A stretch of 64,000 nt of DNA from Brasenia schreberi (GCA_036023115.1 JAYKKT010000091.1:33231001-33295000), one strand, 5' to 3'. Shown: positions 46,501-54,037, counted from the stretch's first letter. Notes: generated by a model from the letters alone, not told the origin. Program-made: numbers and translations.

Positions 46501-47931
46501 GTTCTATTTGCAAACATTCTATTGGATACAGGATCAGTGCATAGATTTCACCTCACGAGACAATAGGTTCACGATGTTCACTACTAATAGAACACTCAGT
46601 AAACCGTGTTACCAAAGAATCTTAAGCATCATTTCAAGGTCAACTTTAAACCTATGAAAATAGTAACTGAAACATGTAAATCATCATCTAGAGGCTGGTT
46701 TTGACTTTTGCTTCTAGTTTTACTTAATCAAGTTTATGCTTCCATATGTCCTGGAACTATAACACCAGCAGGATGAAAGCATCCAATATATGCATACACA
46801 CTTACATGGGCATAAACGAGTATCTGCTTATTTAATTAGAGTTAAAAAAACAACCAAAATCAAGATTCCATCATTCCTGATTGGTTTTCTAGCAAAAATG
46901 GCTGCAACATCACATTAGCACTGTCTATATAATGAAATCTGACCTTTAGATCGCTATCGTTCATCAATATTTTGTAAGTGTAAATTGTTTTCAGTAATTT
47001 GTTGAACCATTGACTTCAAAAAATTTAAAATCCTTGGTATCTAAGATGTCGCCATTGAGCTCGATCTTTGAGTCATATTAGCATCTAACTCCAAAACAGC
47101 AAGGTCGTGTCTCTTTCCAACACTTAGCAGCCTTCCTCTCCCTCTTTAAAGTGTTCATTATCCAATTGCTCGCACCTTTTGACCAGGATTCCATCTTACA
47201 GTTAATTATTAGAACGTCCTAAACGATGGTATACAACTATCAGTATAGACATACATTCAAACATAAGCAAACATGAGCAACCCATCACCACACACACACC
47301 TAGACATATATATATAAATAAATATGTATATATAAAAATAAATATGTATATATATGTGTTTGTGTGAGAGAGCGAGAGAGGATCCGATCATCCAGCAGAC
47401 TAGAAGGTTCAGAACTCAAAACAACGTAAAGCAAGGAGACAAAAATCCATAGAAGAAGTTTCAAAGCAAAGGAAAAGAAGAAAAGAGTTTAGAATAGGCA
47501 ATACGCATATAGATACAGAGAGCTTCAAAAGTCAAAGAAAGTAAAGCACCTTCCTGAAGCGCTAAACAAAATCACTTAAAGTTTGTCGCGTAAGGCCTCA
47601 GTTGAGGAAGAAGGGAACCAACTCAACGTGGAGCAAGGAGTGAAAATCACAAAAAGCTTCGAAAGCCAAAGAAAATATCTAAATTTAGCAGACGAGATGA
47701 ATCCACGAAGAAGGAAACTCAACCACCTCTGAGATAGCGCCAATCGTAAGGCCTGAGTTGAATCTCCGGATAGTACACGCTCGAGATGGTGAACGTATTC
47801 GAATCGCCTTCCGCTCGGCTCCGGCAAGAGAAGAAAAGGAAGAGAACGACGAGGAGACACCGGGCCGCCGGGACAGAGGCGCAGCGAGACTCAGTGTTGT
47901 TGCCTCCAGTGAGGGTTCTGCGCATGGCCAT
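13293..47931 (-). CDS. TMEM8/PGAP6-like membrane protein gene with EGF-like domain, 3' end outside window
   Basis: This is the only host gene I can support. It is a minus-strand split gene. In order the protein has an N-terminal signal peptide (hydrophobic [10 protein letters not shown]), a long extracytoplasmic region with many N-glycosylation sequons, an EGF-like module ([12 protein letters not shown] joined to [13 protein letters not shown]), and the start of a multipass domain with the YHACD motif. That architecture matches plant TMEM8/PGAP6-like (DUF3522, CREST superfamily) proteins. Animal members are linked to GPI-anchor processing; the plant role is unknown to me. Splice phases agree from exon 17520-17552 through exon 13293-13397. 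The exon carrying the family's VDLPPW-like segment, and the short exon between 18532 and 17552, were not confidently found. The remaining transmembrane exons are not in 1-13292 and must lie beyond the left edge. Introns hold nearly all the transposons. The exons read open, so the gene may be functional. Confidence 0.8.
14117..14196 (-). CDS. First transmembrane exon of the TMEM8-like gene
   Basis: This 80-bp exon completes a glycine codon from the previous exon, then codes [17 protein letters not shown] and PAFWSLHQK. The hydrophobic run is the first membrane helix of the CREST-type domain. The acceptor is AATATAG and the donor is GTATGG. It ends in phase 0. Confidence 0.82.
14992..15056 (-). 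CDS. Second half of the EGF-like module, TMEM8-like gene
   Basis: This 65-bp exon codes [18 protein letters not shown] followed by SYK. It completes the EGF-like cysteine pattern begun in the previous exon; the split serine codon AG|C fits phase 2. The acceptor is CTTGCAG, the donor is GTAGTC, and it leaves phase 1. Confidence 0.85.
15249..15778 (-). CDS. Ectodomain and first half of the EGF-like module, TMEM8-like gene
   Basis: The exon opens with [16 protein letters not shown] after acceptor CTGCAG. It ends within the EGF-like module ([15 protein letters not shown], then SGLTIY) at donor GTTGAT. Its length of 530 bp gives phase 0 in and phase 2 out. The segment [14 protein letters not shown] resembles the repeated beta-sandwich units described for this ectodomain. 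Confidence 0.85.
16263..17009 (-). CDS. Large central ectodomain exon of the TMEM8-like gene
   Basis: This exon has 249 codons, starts [12 protein letters not shown] and ends KWESHVLQ before donor GTATGC. The acceptor is TTGCAG. The residues include many sequons (for example NLT, NQT, NIT, NRS) and paired cysteines, consistent with a lumenal or extracellular domain. No membrane segment is present. Both boundaries are phase 0, and no frameshift or stop is seen. Confidence 0.85.
17131..17199 (-). CDS. 69-bp exon of the TMEM8-like gene
   Basis: The exon codes 23 residues including [20 protein letters not shown], a strongly conserved segment of this family. The acceptor is TATAG and the donor is GTAAGA. 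Both ends are phase 0, so it joins 17520-17552 and 16263-17009 in frame. Confidence 0.8.
17520..17552 (-). CDS. 33-bp micro-exon of the TMEM8-like gene
   Basis: The exon codes [11 protein letters not shown], matching the family's KNIxVTLTNEQ segment. A pyrimidine-rich acceptor (TTTCTTTCAG) precedes it and a GTCACT donor follows. It is exactly 11 codons with phase 0 at both ends. It is too short for ORF-based detection. Confidence 0.7.
18532..18640 (-). CDS. Ectodomain exon of the TMEM8-like gene
   Basis: The exon codes [19 protein letters not shown] and then [17 protein letters not shown]. The pattern LPxICxxxGxPPLPD is typical of plant members of this family. The acceptor is ACCAG before 18640 and the donor is GTACTC after 18532. 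Its length of 109 bp gives phase 0 at the start and phase 1 at the end. A small exon joining it to 17520-17552 must exist but was not recognised. Confidence 0.72.
18641..20249. other. Intron sequence with two microsatellites
   Basis: No exon is recognised here. A (GA)n tract lies at about 18860-18893, and a (CA)n(GA)n compound tract at about 19522-19556. Short open frames around these tracts are low-complexity artefacts. Confidence 0.5.
20255..20585 (+). repeat. 5' LTR of copia B
   Basis: It runs from TGTTGTGAAGAGC to GGTCAAATCAACA. It holds an inverted repeat CCCAATGGATCA ... TGATCCATTGGG at 20360-20388 and an AATAAA signal near 20553. Confidence 0.9.
20680..22660 (+). pseudogene. pol remnant of copia B (integrase C-terminus, reverse transcriptase, RNase H)
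   Basis: The remnant carries, in order, [14 protein letters not shown], the linker ending [11 protein letters not shown], the reverse transcriptase start [20 protein letters not shown] (about 21278), VYVDDIII (about 21745), [45 protein letters not shown] and the end [19 protein letters not shown]. Several stops interrupt it (for example at 21071, 21625 and 22264). RNase H is more complete here than in copia A. The protein cannot be made in one piece, and without gag the element would depend on others. Confidence 0.85.
22677..23796. mobile_element. Non-autonomous hAT element (MITE), copy 1
   Basis: This 1120-bp element is flanked by a perfect 8-bp target duplication GTTGAAAT (22669-22676 and 23797-23804). 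The ends are CAGTGTTATCC and the inverse of CAGTGTTGTCTGACGCG. Both subterminal regions are crowded with the repeated unit GTATCG/CGATAC. There is no coding capacity; the centre is A/T-rich with long T runs. The 8-bp duplication and CAG-type ends fit the hAT superfamily. Confidence 0.85.
23837..24183 (+). repeat. 3' LTR of copia B
   Basis: It matches the 5' LTR apart from scattered substitutions and an extra run of about 20 bases near 24064-24085 (AAAAAACATGGGCAGCAGG). It ends CAACA directly before the target duplication GAAAC. Confidence 0.9.
24344..24590 (+). repeat. 5' LTR of copia C
   Basis: It begins TGTTGAAGAAACAAAC and ends AAAATCAACA. A (GA)n run sits near 24478-24500. The initiator tRNA-Met type primer site follows directly. 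Confidence 0.85.
24840..25883 (+). pseudogene. gag remnant of copia C with internal tandem duplication
   Basis: Translated pieces resemble the gag of copia A, for example ENALVS-like, [12 protein letters not shown] (about 25300) and the zinc-knuckle region near 25680. Stops and frameshifts are frequent. About 140 bp is duplicated in tandem (24871-25010 and 25011-25150). The gag ends at 25883, where copia D is inserted. Confidence 0.75.
26121..26288 (+). repeat. 84-bp tandem repeat in the 5' coding part of the RTE LINE
   Basis: Two units (26121-26204 and 26205-26288) share CCCGAATGTAGTGAA, CAGAGAGGG, ATGGATG and AAGNTAGTCC. The period is 28 codons. The same duplication is in copies B and D, where it codes [17 protein letters not shown] and [19 protein letters not shown]. 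Confidence 0.7.
26404..29617 (-). mobile_element. RTE-type LINE copy D, inserted antisense into LINE C
   Basis: This minus-strand copy has its (AAC)n tail and ACTAAGCCTTTTCCCATAC terminus at the low end and the 5' leader (TGTTAGGCTTCCGACAGCC) at 29617. LINE C target sequence CTATGTTTA stops at 26403 and resumes at 29618 as TACAAGAGAC. The target duplication is therefore no more than 2 bp (TA), unlike the 15-20 bp at the other copies. It is the best-preserved copy in the window. Confidence 0.9.
26443..29569 (-). pseudogene. Near-complete endonuclease-reverse transcriptase of LINE D, two defects
   Basis: The N-terminal part (29569-29141, starting [15 protein letters not shown]) holds [10 protein letters not shown] and ILCLQETKW of the apurinic-type endonuclease. 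The rest (29178-26443, 911 codons) carries [20 protein letters not shown], the reverse transcriptase blocks [17 protein letters not shown] and [13 protein letters not shown], and the zinc-like tail [16 protein letters not shown]. Compared with copies B and C, two bases are missing near 29174 (CTTTTTCCAACCC against CTTTTTCTCCAACCC), which shifts the frame after LQETKWVG. The catalytic box is FADA: the second aspartate codon is GCC at 27205-27207 where copies A, B and C have GAC. Both changes should abolish activity. Confidence 0.92.
29618..32243 (+). pseudogene. Endonuclease-reverse transcriptase pseudogene of LINE C
   Basis: The endonuclease start ([20 protein letters not shown], about 26306) lies left of LINE D and continues after 29618. 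Later pieces are [10 protein letters not shown], the 311-codon middle stretch (30390-31325), [23 protein letters not shown], intact FADD (31591-31602), and the C-terminal [18 protein letters not shown] and [12 protein letters not shown] (31965-32243). Single-base frameshifts, for example near 30095, 31312 and 31700, and a stop around 31880 break it. Confidence 0.85.
32414..32689 (-). repeat. Main part of the 3' LTR of copia D
   Basis: This part continues the 47 bases at 25884-25930 after the LINE C insertion and ends TTCTCAACA at 32689. It contains the inverted repeat CCCAATGGATCAG ... CTGATCCATTAGG (32584-32613), similar in place and sequence to the one in copia B. Confidence 0.85.
33021..33028 (+). 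promoter_or_regulatory. Candidate TATA box of the hAT element
   Basis: TATATAAA lies about 120 bp inside the left end of the hAT element, upstream of a C-rich leader. Position and sequence suit a transposase promoter; no transcription start can be seen. Confidence 0.4.
33098..33193 (+). repeat. 32-bp minisatellite, three units, in the hAT leader
   Basis: Three units of CCATCTCCAGCCGCTCCCGC plus CTCTCRCCGYCA follow one another, with a partial fourth. This GC-rich island is unlike the surrounding AT-rich sequence. Confidence 0.75.
34018..36651 (+). pseudogene. hAT transposase (BED finger, DUF659, dimerisation domain), disrupted
   Basis: A BED-type zinc finger (DPGWNWG, then [21 protein letters not shown]) starts near 34135. 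The DUF659/catalytic region holds SDGWTDRK (about 34787) and VTDNAANYV (about 34969), which carry expected acidic catalytic residues. The dimerisation region reads [30 protein letters not shown] (about 36030-36126). An acidic C-terminus ends at 36651. Introns are evident, for example GTACGTAAAT near 35501 and GTAAGAAATT near 36144. Breaks are a TAA at 34511-34513, a one-base frameshift near 34678 (before [10 protein letters not shown]), and a TAG at 36127-36129 replacing the near-invariant tryptophan after CERN. It is inactive. Confidence 0.85.
36984..37337. repeat. 354-bp near-perfect inverted repeat inside the hAT element
   Basis: Two arms of about 165-170 bases (starting AAAGTTTGGACATTAAA and ending TTTAATGTCCAAACTTT) fold around a loop of roughly 16 bases near 37150-37165. 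Matching blocks include GGCAATAACACTT/AAGTGCTATTGCC and GACATATCAAAGGCAC/GTGCCTTTGATATGTC. It lies 3' of the transposase. It could be a foldback MITE nested in the hAT, or a hairpin precursor of small RNAs. Confidence 0.85.
37639..41160 (-). pseudogene. gag-pol pseudogene of copia D (mosaic)
   Basis: From the 5' side, gag (about 41160-40500: [31 protein letters not shown]) has a zinc knuckle ([14 protein letters not shown]) with Arg/Gly repeats. A protease remnant and gag-pre-integrase ([21 protein letters not shown]) follow down to about 39856. The next residues, [27 protein letters not shown] and DNGREYVNQ, then [12 protein letters not shown] and [11 protein letters not shown], belong to a different copia lineage. 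Near 37725-37755 ([15 protein letters not shown]) it returns to the copia A/B type. Stops and frameshifts are abundant throughout. Confidence 0.75.
41693..41767 (-). repeat. Truncated 5' LTR of copia D
   Basis: It begins TGATGATTTTATGCTC and matches the 3' LTR through CAGGAGGAGGTG, then breaks into copia C pol sequence. It also preserves the unoccupied version of the LINE C insertion site (ATTCATTGAAATAAT followed by CAAAAAAT). Confidence 0.85.
41768..45540 (+). pseudogene. pol remnant of copia C, resumed after the nested insertion
   Basis: Coding resumes with [11 protein letters not shown] and [15 protein letters not shown] (gag-pre-integrase). It continues with [20 protein letters not shown] and [12 protein letters not shown] (integrase), [20 protein letters not shown], reverse transcriptase remnants from about 43380, and [16 protein letters not shown] (about 45014) with RNase H up to 45540. 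The reverse transcriptase is split by the hAT MITE at 43755-44639, between KQSPRA and WFETF codons. Many stops make it a clear pseudogene. The protease region is missing, deleted together with most of the 5' LTR of copia D. Confidence 0.8.
43755..44639. mobile_element. Non-autonomous hAT element (MITE), copy 2
   Basis: This 885-bp relative of the element at 22677-23796 shares CAGTGTTATCCGTATCGC at one end, the inverse of CAGTGTTGTCTGACGCG at the other, GTATCG/CGATAC subterminal repeats and much of the interior. The flanks ACCAAGAG (43747-43754) and ACCAAAAG (44640-44647) match at seven of eight positions. It splits the reverse transcriptase of copia C. Confidence 0.85.
45549..45842 (+). repeat. 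3' LTR of copia C
   Basis: It begins TGTTAAAGAAAAAAC and ends AAAATCAACC, where the last base departs from the usual CA. It shares most of its length with the 5' LTR at 24344. Confidence 0.85.
45848..47726. other. First-intron sequence upstream of the nest
   Basis: No complete gene is present. Around 46054-46121 (minus) a possible exon contains LPPW, but its phase does not fit exon 1. Around 46900-47170 (minus) there is coding-like but broken sequence ([20 protein letters not shown]). A microsatellite-like AT/GT/GA tract lies at 47280-47380. Confidence 0.4.
47727..47931 (-). CDS. Exon 1 of the TMEM8-like gene: signal peptide and start of ectodomain
   Basis: The reading frame starts at the methionine of MAMRRTL (codon 47929-47931). 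An in-frame upstream methionine at 48006 would add a low-complexity EREREREA stretch coded by a GA repeat, so I prefer the downstream start. The signal peptide core is [12 protein letters not shown]. It is followed by [11 protein letters not shown] and RPYDWRYLR, which resemble the first ectodomain segment of plant TMEM8-like proteins. A donor GTGGTT follows position 47727, leaving phase 1. This exon is much more GC-rich than its surroundings, as first exons of plant genes often are. Linking it across about 29 kb to the next exon rests on family similarity, not on a transcript. Confidence 0.7.
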
Positions 47932-48267
47932 GACTTTTGGCGACGAACACTCGCCGGAATGGAGAGGGACGCCGGAGGCCGCCTCTCTCTCCCTCTCTCT
48001 CTCCAAGCTAGGAAAGCAGTGGAGCTGTAAGTGCTACGGTGAAACGGGTTGGGCCGGATATCCAATACACTAGAATCACCTTCCTTTAGACGGGTTCATC
48101 TCTCGAGATGCAGACTTTGGATCCAAATCCTCGATCCTCGAAAGCTATATAGATCCGAACTCAAAGTCCGGTTCACATACGACTCCAACTTGTACATGGC
48201 TGGTTCTGATTTTCTATAACAAGAATCTGGAGTCGAACCAGGACAAGGCCGGTTTCGGTTGTGATTA

Positions 48268-48416
48268 GAGGTGTTCATGGAACCGCTAGAACCAGGATGT
48301 CTAGCGATTTGGTTTGATTCGATTCTAACCGTGTTATGGTTTGGTTCTCTAAAAATTAAGAACCGAAACTAGCGGTTTGATTTTAGTAGAGGTTAGAACC
48401 GAACCATGAACACCCC
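48268..48416. mobile_element. TA-flanked MITE, 149 bp
   Basis: The ends GAGGTGTTCATGGAACCG and the inverse of GGGGTGTTCATGGTTCGG are inverted repeats flanked by TA on both sides (48266-48267 and 48417-48418). The interior is a weak palindrome rich in GGTT/AACC. The TA duplication suggests a mariner/Stowaway-like origin, but the ends are not classic Stowaway. Confidence 0.7.
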
Positions 48417-48418
48417 TA

Positions 48419-48541
48419 ACACGGATAGCATTTGTTCATCTAACAGGGCCTCTCACTCCCACATGGCGGATGATGAGTTCAATTCTCGGTGGGAGCATGC
48501 ATGAGTATATGTTATGCTTTGGCCTTTCATTGGAAAAAAAA
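48419..48541 (+). mobile_element. tRNA-derived SINE
   Basis: A box-B-like GAGTTCAATTCTC (about 48475) follows a box-A-like region (GATAGCATTTG) and GGGCCTCTCACTCCCAC. It ends near CTTTGGCCTTTCATTGG and an A-run. Similar segments occur near 52270 (minus) and 61660. It directly abuts the MITE at 48268-48416. Confidence 0.55.
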
Positions 48542-51284
48542 TGGAGGTAATATATTTGAATTTTATTTATATTCTTTATTCATACCCGATTAAGTCGATT
48601 TGGCTTCATGTTGGATCCGATCCAAATTCTGATCAAATTGGTACGCTGTCCAATTAAGTATGTTGGAATCTTTTTTGAAGTCTTCTGTGCAGATAATATT
48701 TTTCTTTTTCTTGACGTGCTCTTTACGTGGCAAGGTAGAACGTTGCTTTGGTTTGGACTCAACTGTGTGAATGTGATGCATGCCCAACACGTCAACGGAG
48801 AGAAAACTCAAATTTCTATCGGTTTGAAACCGGTTCAGCAGTTTCAACTCGAACCAAACCGGTTTAGGAACGTCTGGAAGTGAAAGATTTCACGTCCAAC
48901 CTGAAACGAGACCCGAAACCAAGAACCACTCAGTTCGGTTTTGGTTATGAAACTAGAACCGGGATAAGACTAGAACTTACAATTTCGATTTCATTACTTT
49001 TATAATTTTTTTTGTTTTGTTTTTTTACAGGAACTTACGCATATTTCTTCTCTTTTTACTCTGATTTCAGTTTTGCTTTTCTTAAAATCTGAAAATTATC
49101 TTGATACTCCTAACTGTATGAAACTCTCTACATGAGTTCTTACCTTATGGTTGGTCATCTCACACCATTTCTTCAGCGACCTATGACTCAAAGCTCAATG
49201 TAATGCATGATACTGAACCATCCATCATTCTATACAGCTTCAAATCTAATAAAAAAAGAAGAAGAAGAAAAAGAAGAGAGAAAAATAGTGGAGGAGACCG
49301 ATTCAAAGAAGATTTCAATTATTTGGTATATTTTTTTAATTTATTTTTTAATTGTTTTTTTCTTATTATTGATTTCACTTTTCTTCTTCTTGGTTCTTTT
49401 TTTCTTTGTCTTCTTCTTTTTTATTCTTCAGCAAAACTTGTAAGAGTATGCGCTGTTGAGCTACGAAGAAGGTAACAACACTAAAAATGAATGAAATATC
49501 GGTCAGAGTAAAGAGATCCAACGAGAAAGACTCCTCGAGAAATTGGGTGGGAGAAGAGAGAGAACATGATAAGGATAGTTTTGGTATTTTAAAAAGATGT
49601 GTGAATAGTAAAAAAGATGTGCGAATAATAATTCTCTTTTTTAATATTATCAGTTCTTGATAGTTTGTGACTCATACCAAAATCGAAATTAGAACTAATC
49701 CAGCTTGATCCCATTTCAGTTCCGATTTCTCGTTCCAAGGGAATTGAAACCCGCATATCCTTGGTCACGTCGTGGGATAGCACAACCTGACCGACATTGC
49801 TGACCCGATTTGTCATTCTTAATACCAAAGGCTGCACCGAGAGTGTTAGCTCAACCACAAGGCGCTCTAGCACCATTAATGCTGGTGAAGAGTTCAACTT
49901 TGAGAGGGTGTGTGTGTGTTAGGCTCCGGCTTCCTCTTCTAACCACTAAAAAAAATACCATAGGCTCACATTATGAATTTAAAACCGCGATTTATATTTT
50001 CTTTTCAAAATTAAAAATTGATTAAAGCGTCAGCCCCTTCTTTTTCACCCAAAAGAAAGAAGAATGGAAGTGGATGCAAGCTTGAATGCTTCATGCTTAG
50101 TTTGATTGGTTTAGTTACCATTTATCCAGTGTGTAACTTGGCCAGGTTCAAGTAAAACCGAGTCAAATCCAGTCCTGACGAATCGGTTTTAGTGTATAAA
50201 AGTGGTTTTAAGAGTATACTTGATACGAGGTTTCAGGTGACTCGGAACTCTAATTTTAGGTACTACAGTGCCAAGTTCACATTCATATCAAACGAGGAAA
50301 CATGGATGGGAGTGGAACTGTAGTTGCATGGGATAACTTTTGGTCAAAGCTCATGTCATGAGGTAGAGATAAAATTTGGACCCATGGTACAGTTCTTCTA
50401 TCGATTTCTCTCTCTCTTTAGTCGACATTCTTTCAACCAATAGTTCTTGTATTTGTAAAAAAAAACCCTCAATCTCTCTCTCTCTCTCTCTCCCTTGATT
50501 ATCCTTTCAAGTAATCGTTCTTCTCTCTCTATAAGAAGAAACCTTTGATGTGTCTCTCTACCTCCTAATCGCCCTTCTTCCTTACTCGTTCATCTCGCTG
50601 TCAAACAACTCAAACAAGTTGTCAAACAATGCTCTGTCAGACGATCAAAGTTGTTTTCTAATTCTTACATTTTTTGTTCCATTCTTTTCTTTCATTTCTA
50701 TCTTCTTCCTCTTCCTTCTTTCCTATTTGTTGTATGTTATTTTTCTTGTGTTGTTCTCTATTGAAATTTGTTGGAGAGTGAACTTCAAGAGGACGATCAT
50801 AGGGACGAAATCCTCCATCCCAATTGTTGGTTTCATAACATCATGGTTATCGGTCTTAAAAGAATGTGGAAAAGTTTGTATAATTTCAGCAATCAATTGA
50901 CAACACCTGTAAATCTTAAGATAATATAAACTAGGTTTTGGAACTAACCAATATAAAAATAAATAAATAACAGTTTTCATGAATCGGCAACTACCACAAT
51001 TATTTGAATCGAAAGTAAAATACAATAGTTCAATATATAAACCGAGTCCATCAATATTCCGGTGGAATATTAAGTAACTTATTAACGACGCCTCTTATTC
51101 TTATTTGCCAACTTGTCCTCTAGCAATGAGAGTGAGAGAGACAGACTAAAGCAGCTCTGGGTTGGGTATGAACCGGTTCAGTTAATATCTGGTTCCCATA
51201 GTTTCTTAAATTACTAAACGAGTTTGGATATAAACCAATCAAGTTTCAAACTAGTTTGGTTGTTAAATTTTTTTTATCCAATAT
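48542..51284. other. Intergenic sequence, no gene recognised
   Basis: This stretch has AT-rich sequence with several GGTTCGGTT/AACCGAACC-rich patches (for example 48820-48980) that look like further degraded MITEs, long T and GAA runs near 49240-49440, and (CT)n near 50475-50493. Open frames here are low-complexity or unconserved. Confidence 0.45.
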
Positions 51285-51286
51285 TA

Positions 51287-51842
51287 GGGGTGTTTAAGGA
51301 TCCGTTGGAATCAAACCAAATTGTTAGAACCAAACCAAACCAACGCAGTTTGGTTTGGTCCTAGATGCCAAATGGTTTGGTTCTATTCGGTTCAAACAGA
51401 CAGTGTGATTGGCGGTTCAGTTCTCAATTCTAGTGCTGGAACCAAACCGAACCAAGTATATGATGGATGCCTTTAGTCCCTTTTCGAGCATAAAATGGAA
51501 TGAAGGATGGATTGAGTACTATAAAAACCATTGAAGGACATCGAATAAAACATACTTTTCTTAGCCTTTAGATAAGATAAGTGTAGCATTTACTCTTATC
51601 AATTTAATATCTGCTACGTGGTCCTGGATCACTTGATATTAAATTATTTTGTTTTGGGAAGAGGGTGTCATTCATGGTAGTCTCCTCTATGTTGCACTAC
51701 AACAAGAACTGTGATTCAAAATCGAACCGAACTAGAACCGCCGGTTCAGTCCATGCCACAATTGGTTTTGTTCTCAAAATATGAAGAACACTAGTAGCAG
51801 TTTGGTTCGAGGTTGAGGGTAGAACCGAATCATGAACACCCC
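51287..51842. mobile_element. TA-flanked MITE, 556 bp, with internal insertion
   Basis: The ends GGGGTGTTTAAGGATCCG and the inverse of GGGGTGTTCATGATTCGG lie between TA dinucleotides (51285-51286 and 51843-51844). The two halves (to about 51460 and from about 51710) are rich in AACCAAACC/GGTTCGG like the 48268 element. About 250 bp of unrelated sequence in the middle suggests a later insertion. Confidence 0.6.
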
Positions 51843-52154
51843 TATCCAAAACCATACCCATTTCTAAATTGGGTTGAAACTTTCGACCCGAACCAAATCC
51901 ACGAGTATGCTTGTCCGCGTCATGAGCCATTCGATCTTCGGTTTGGTTCAAGTAAAACCAACCAAGTTACTCTTGAACTAAATCTGTTCTTAATCTTAGA
52001 AAAGAATTAATATACCAAGTGAAAAATCATTGGATAACAAAGTGGATTAATATGGGCCAAGCCTCATAGGGATTTTTAGTCCCCCGTATGGATTCAGGGA
52101 AGTCACGTTCATCTATATTTCTAATATTGTTGTATGAATAAAAGCTTTATCTTT

Positions 52155-52372
52155 TTATGCAAGATTCTTAGTCCCACTGGCCATACCCTTCTTGCCAAAC
52201 ACTAGATAATAGCAAATGTGCAATGACTTTCTTTTTTCCTTTTCTATTGGGTACAGTGGGGACTCTAAAAGTGAGACTGCGCAACCCAGGAATCGAACTC
52301 CTGGCCTTAAACTTGTGAGTGGACCCTGGCTATTACTCGAGTTGCACCAACGGCTTTGGTCCATTTCAACAT
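52155..52372 (-). mobile_element. tRNA-derived SINE, minus strand
   Basis: On the minus strand TTGGTGCAACTCGAG (box-A-like) is followed by GGGTCCACTC and by GGAGTTCGATTCCTGG, a good box B in a T-arm-like hairpin. The acceptor stem and anticodon arm do not pair, so it is not a functional tRNA. The 3' side runs to an A-rich segment near 52160. Confidence 0.6.
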
Positions 52373-53139
52373 GAACCGCTGGAAATCAATGAGCACACAT
52401 AAGCATATGCCGTAAGCTTTTGGCATTGGGTTATAATCTCCCTCTCTCTCCCATTATATATATATAGAGAGAGATGGCCTAGTCCGTTCTCAATCCTTCT
52501 CAAACATAAATGTTTGATCATCGTGATTTTGAAGAGATTTAATCATGCATGTATTAGATTATGCATGTATTAGATTGGACATATAAGACTATTTCTATAT
52601 ATATAGCTTAATCTGTGCTCAATAATTATCAACATTTCCACCGTTCACCCGATCACAACGATCAACGATGAATATTTAAATCTCAAAAAGCAAGTGTATA
52701 ATTTTTGTACTCTCATTTAATGATCAACGTACCCTTACTTTTTCAACCGTAGATATTGGACATATATCCCTCCTCTCTTTGGCTGTGGATATGTGTGTGT
52801 AAAACCGTGATTTGTGTTTACGAGGATCATCAAGCTAACAATTGTTTCGTACTGTTTTCTTTTTTGCCTTTGTAACTTGATCGTCAATTCTTCAGTCTTC
52901 TAGCTTTGATTTTCAAGGCGAAGCCCTTGACAGCAACTCATGCTAAAGATGACGAATCGATAAGAGAGGCCCTCAATTCTGTAAAGGAAACGATACAGGG
53001 AATGACTTTGAACGTGCAACTTAAAACGATGATATCCGTCGATGTGCACCTCTTGTCAACGCACATATTAGCACCTGGTCAGCCAAAGAAAGAGAGAGGA
53101 CGGGTCACCGTTTAGCTTCCTGTTGCTCACCCTCCTGCA

Positions 53140-53193
<54 letters not shown>

Positions 53194-53572
53194 AGACAGT
53201 TAGAAAGAGTAAAGGTTATAGAAGCGACTTTCATATTCATGAGAGAGGTAAAGCGGTTCTCTTTCTCTCTCGACCTCTAGATAGAGAGAGTGCAAAGACC
53301 AGAAAAGTGTTTTTCATATTCATTAGAGGTAAAGTGATCGTTTGACTTATTATAACCTCCTTTGCCATTCTCCTCCTTCCTTCCTTTCTCTCCATCTACC
53401 GAGAGAGTTAGAAGAGGGCCTTCAAGTGATCCATTCCACTGCCTTCTTCATTGTTTAAATAGGAAGTTATGGTGATGCCTCTACTATAGTACGGCGGTTA
53501 TACCTTTTTTTGTTATTTATTGGTACTCGTGATGCACAATTTCATGTATTTCACATTAAAAGTTTCTAGCTT

Positions 53573-53630
<58 letters not shown>
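52373..53630. other. Intergenic sequence with microsatellites
   Basis: No gene is recognised. (AT)n(GA)n lies near 52457-52476, (CT)n at about 53137-53193, and a long (AT)n at about 53575-53631 that abuts the LTR of copia E. Confidence 0.5.
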
Positions 53631-53636
<6 letters not shown>

Positions 53637-54037
53637 GATCCTATTAATTTTTTACATAATTTACTTGTGTCTCTCCATTATTTTTTGATGATATGAGTAT
53701 CATTTAAAAAACTTGATTAATTTAAAAATAAAAAAACAATTTTATTATATGATGTGAGCAAATAGAGGTCGAGAAGGTTTCTTTATTCTTTTTTCTTACT
53801 TGGATGATTTGTTTTGTGTGTTGCTTTGTATTTATAGAGCAGTGCATGACTCCTCCCGAATATGTAGGTTGAGCTTTTCGTTCTAAAACTTTTATCTGGC
53901 TATTACATAACAAATCTGTAACAGTCTGAATGATACATATTTGTTTCATAACAACCTCCACGAGAAATGGCTAGATGGCCGATCTAGCCATTTTCATGGG
54001 TAAAACTGTTGAAAATGATTAATTTCTCAGCTTAACA
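53631..54037 (-). repeat. 3' LTR of copia E (approximate)
   Basis: The internal edge is clear: TGTTAAGCTGAG on the minus strand starts at 54037. The sequence is similar, in reverse orientation, to 58889-59302 (CTAGATCGGCCATCTAG, AAAGCTCAACCTA, GCTCTATAAATACAAAG). The outer edge is blurred by the (AT)n tract near 53631. Confidence 0.6.

Noticed and set aside
47758..48073. Plus-strand open frames of 90-95 codons over exon 1
   Set aside because: They are antisense shadows of the GC-rich exon 1 and GA/CT-rich flank; the minus strand shows a signal peptide and family motifs.
52260..52350. A tRNA gene on the minus strand
   Set aside because: Only box A and box B like elements and a T-arm are present; acceptor and anticodon stems do not pair, so a SINE is the better call.
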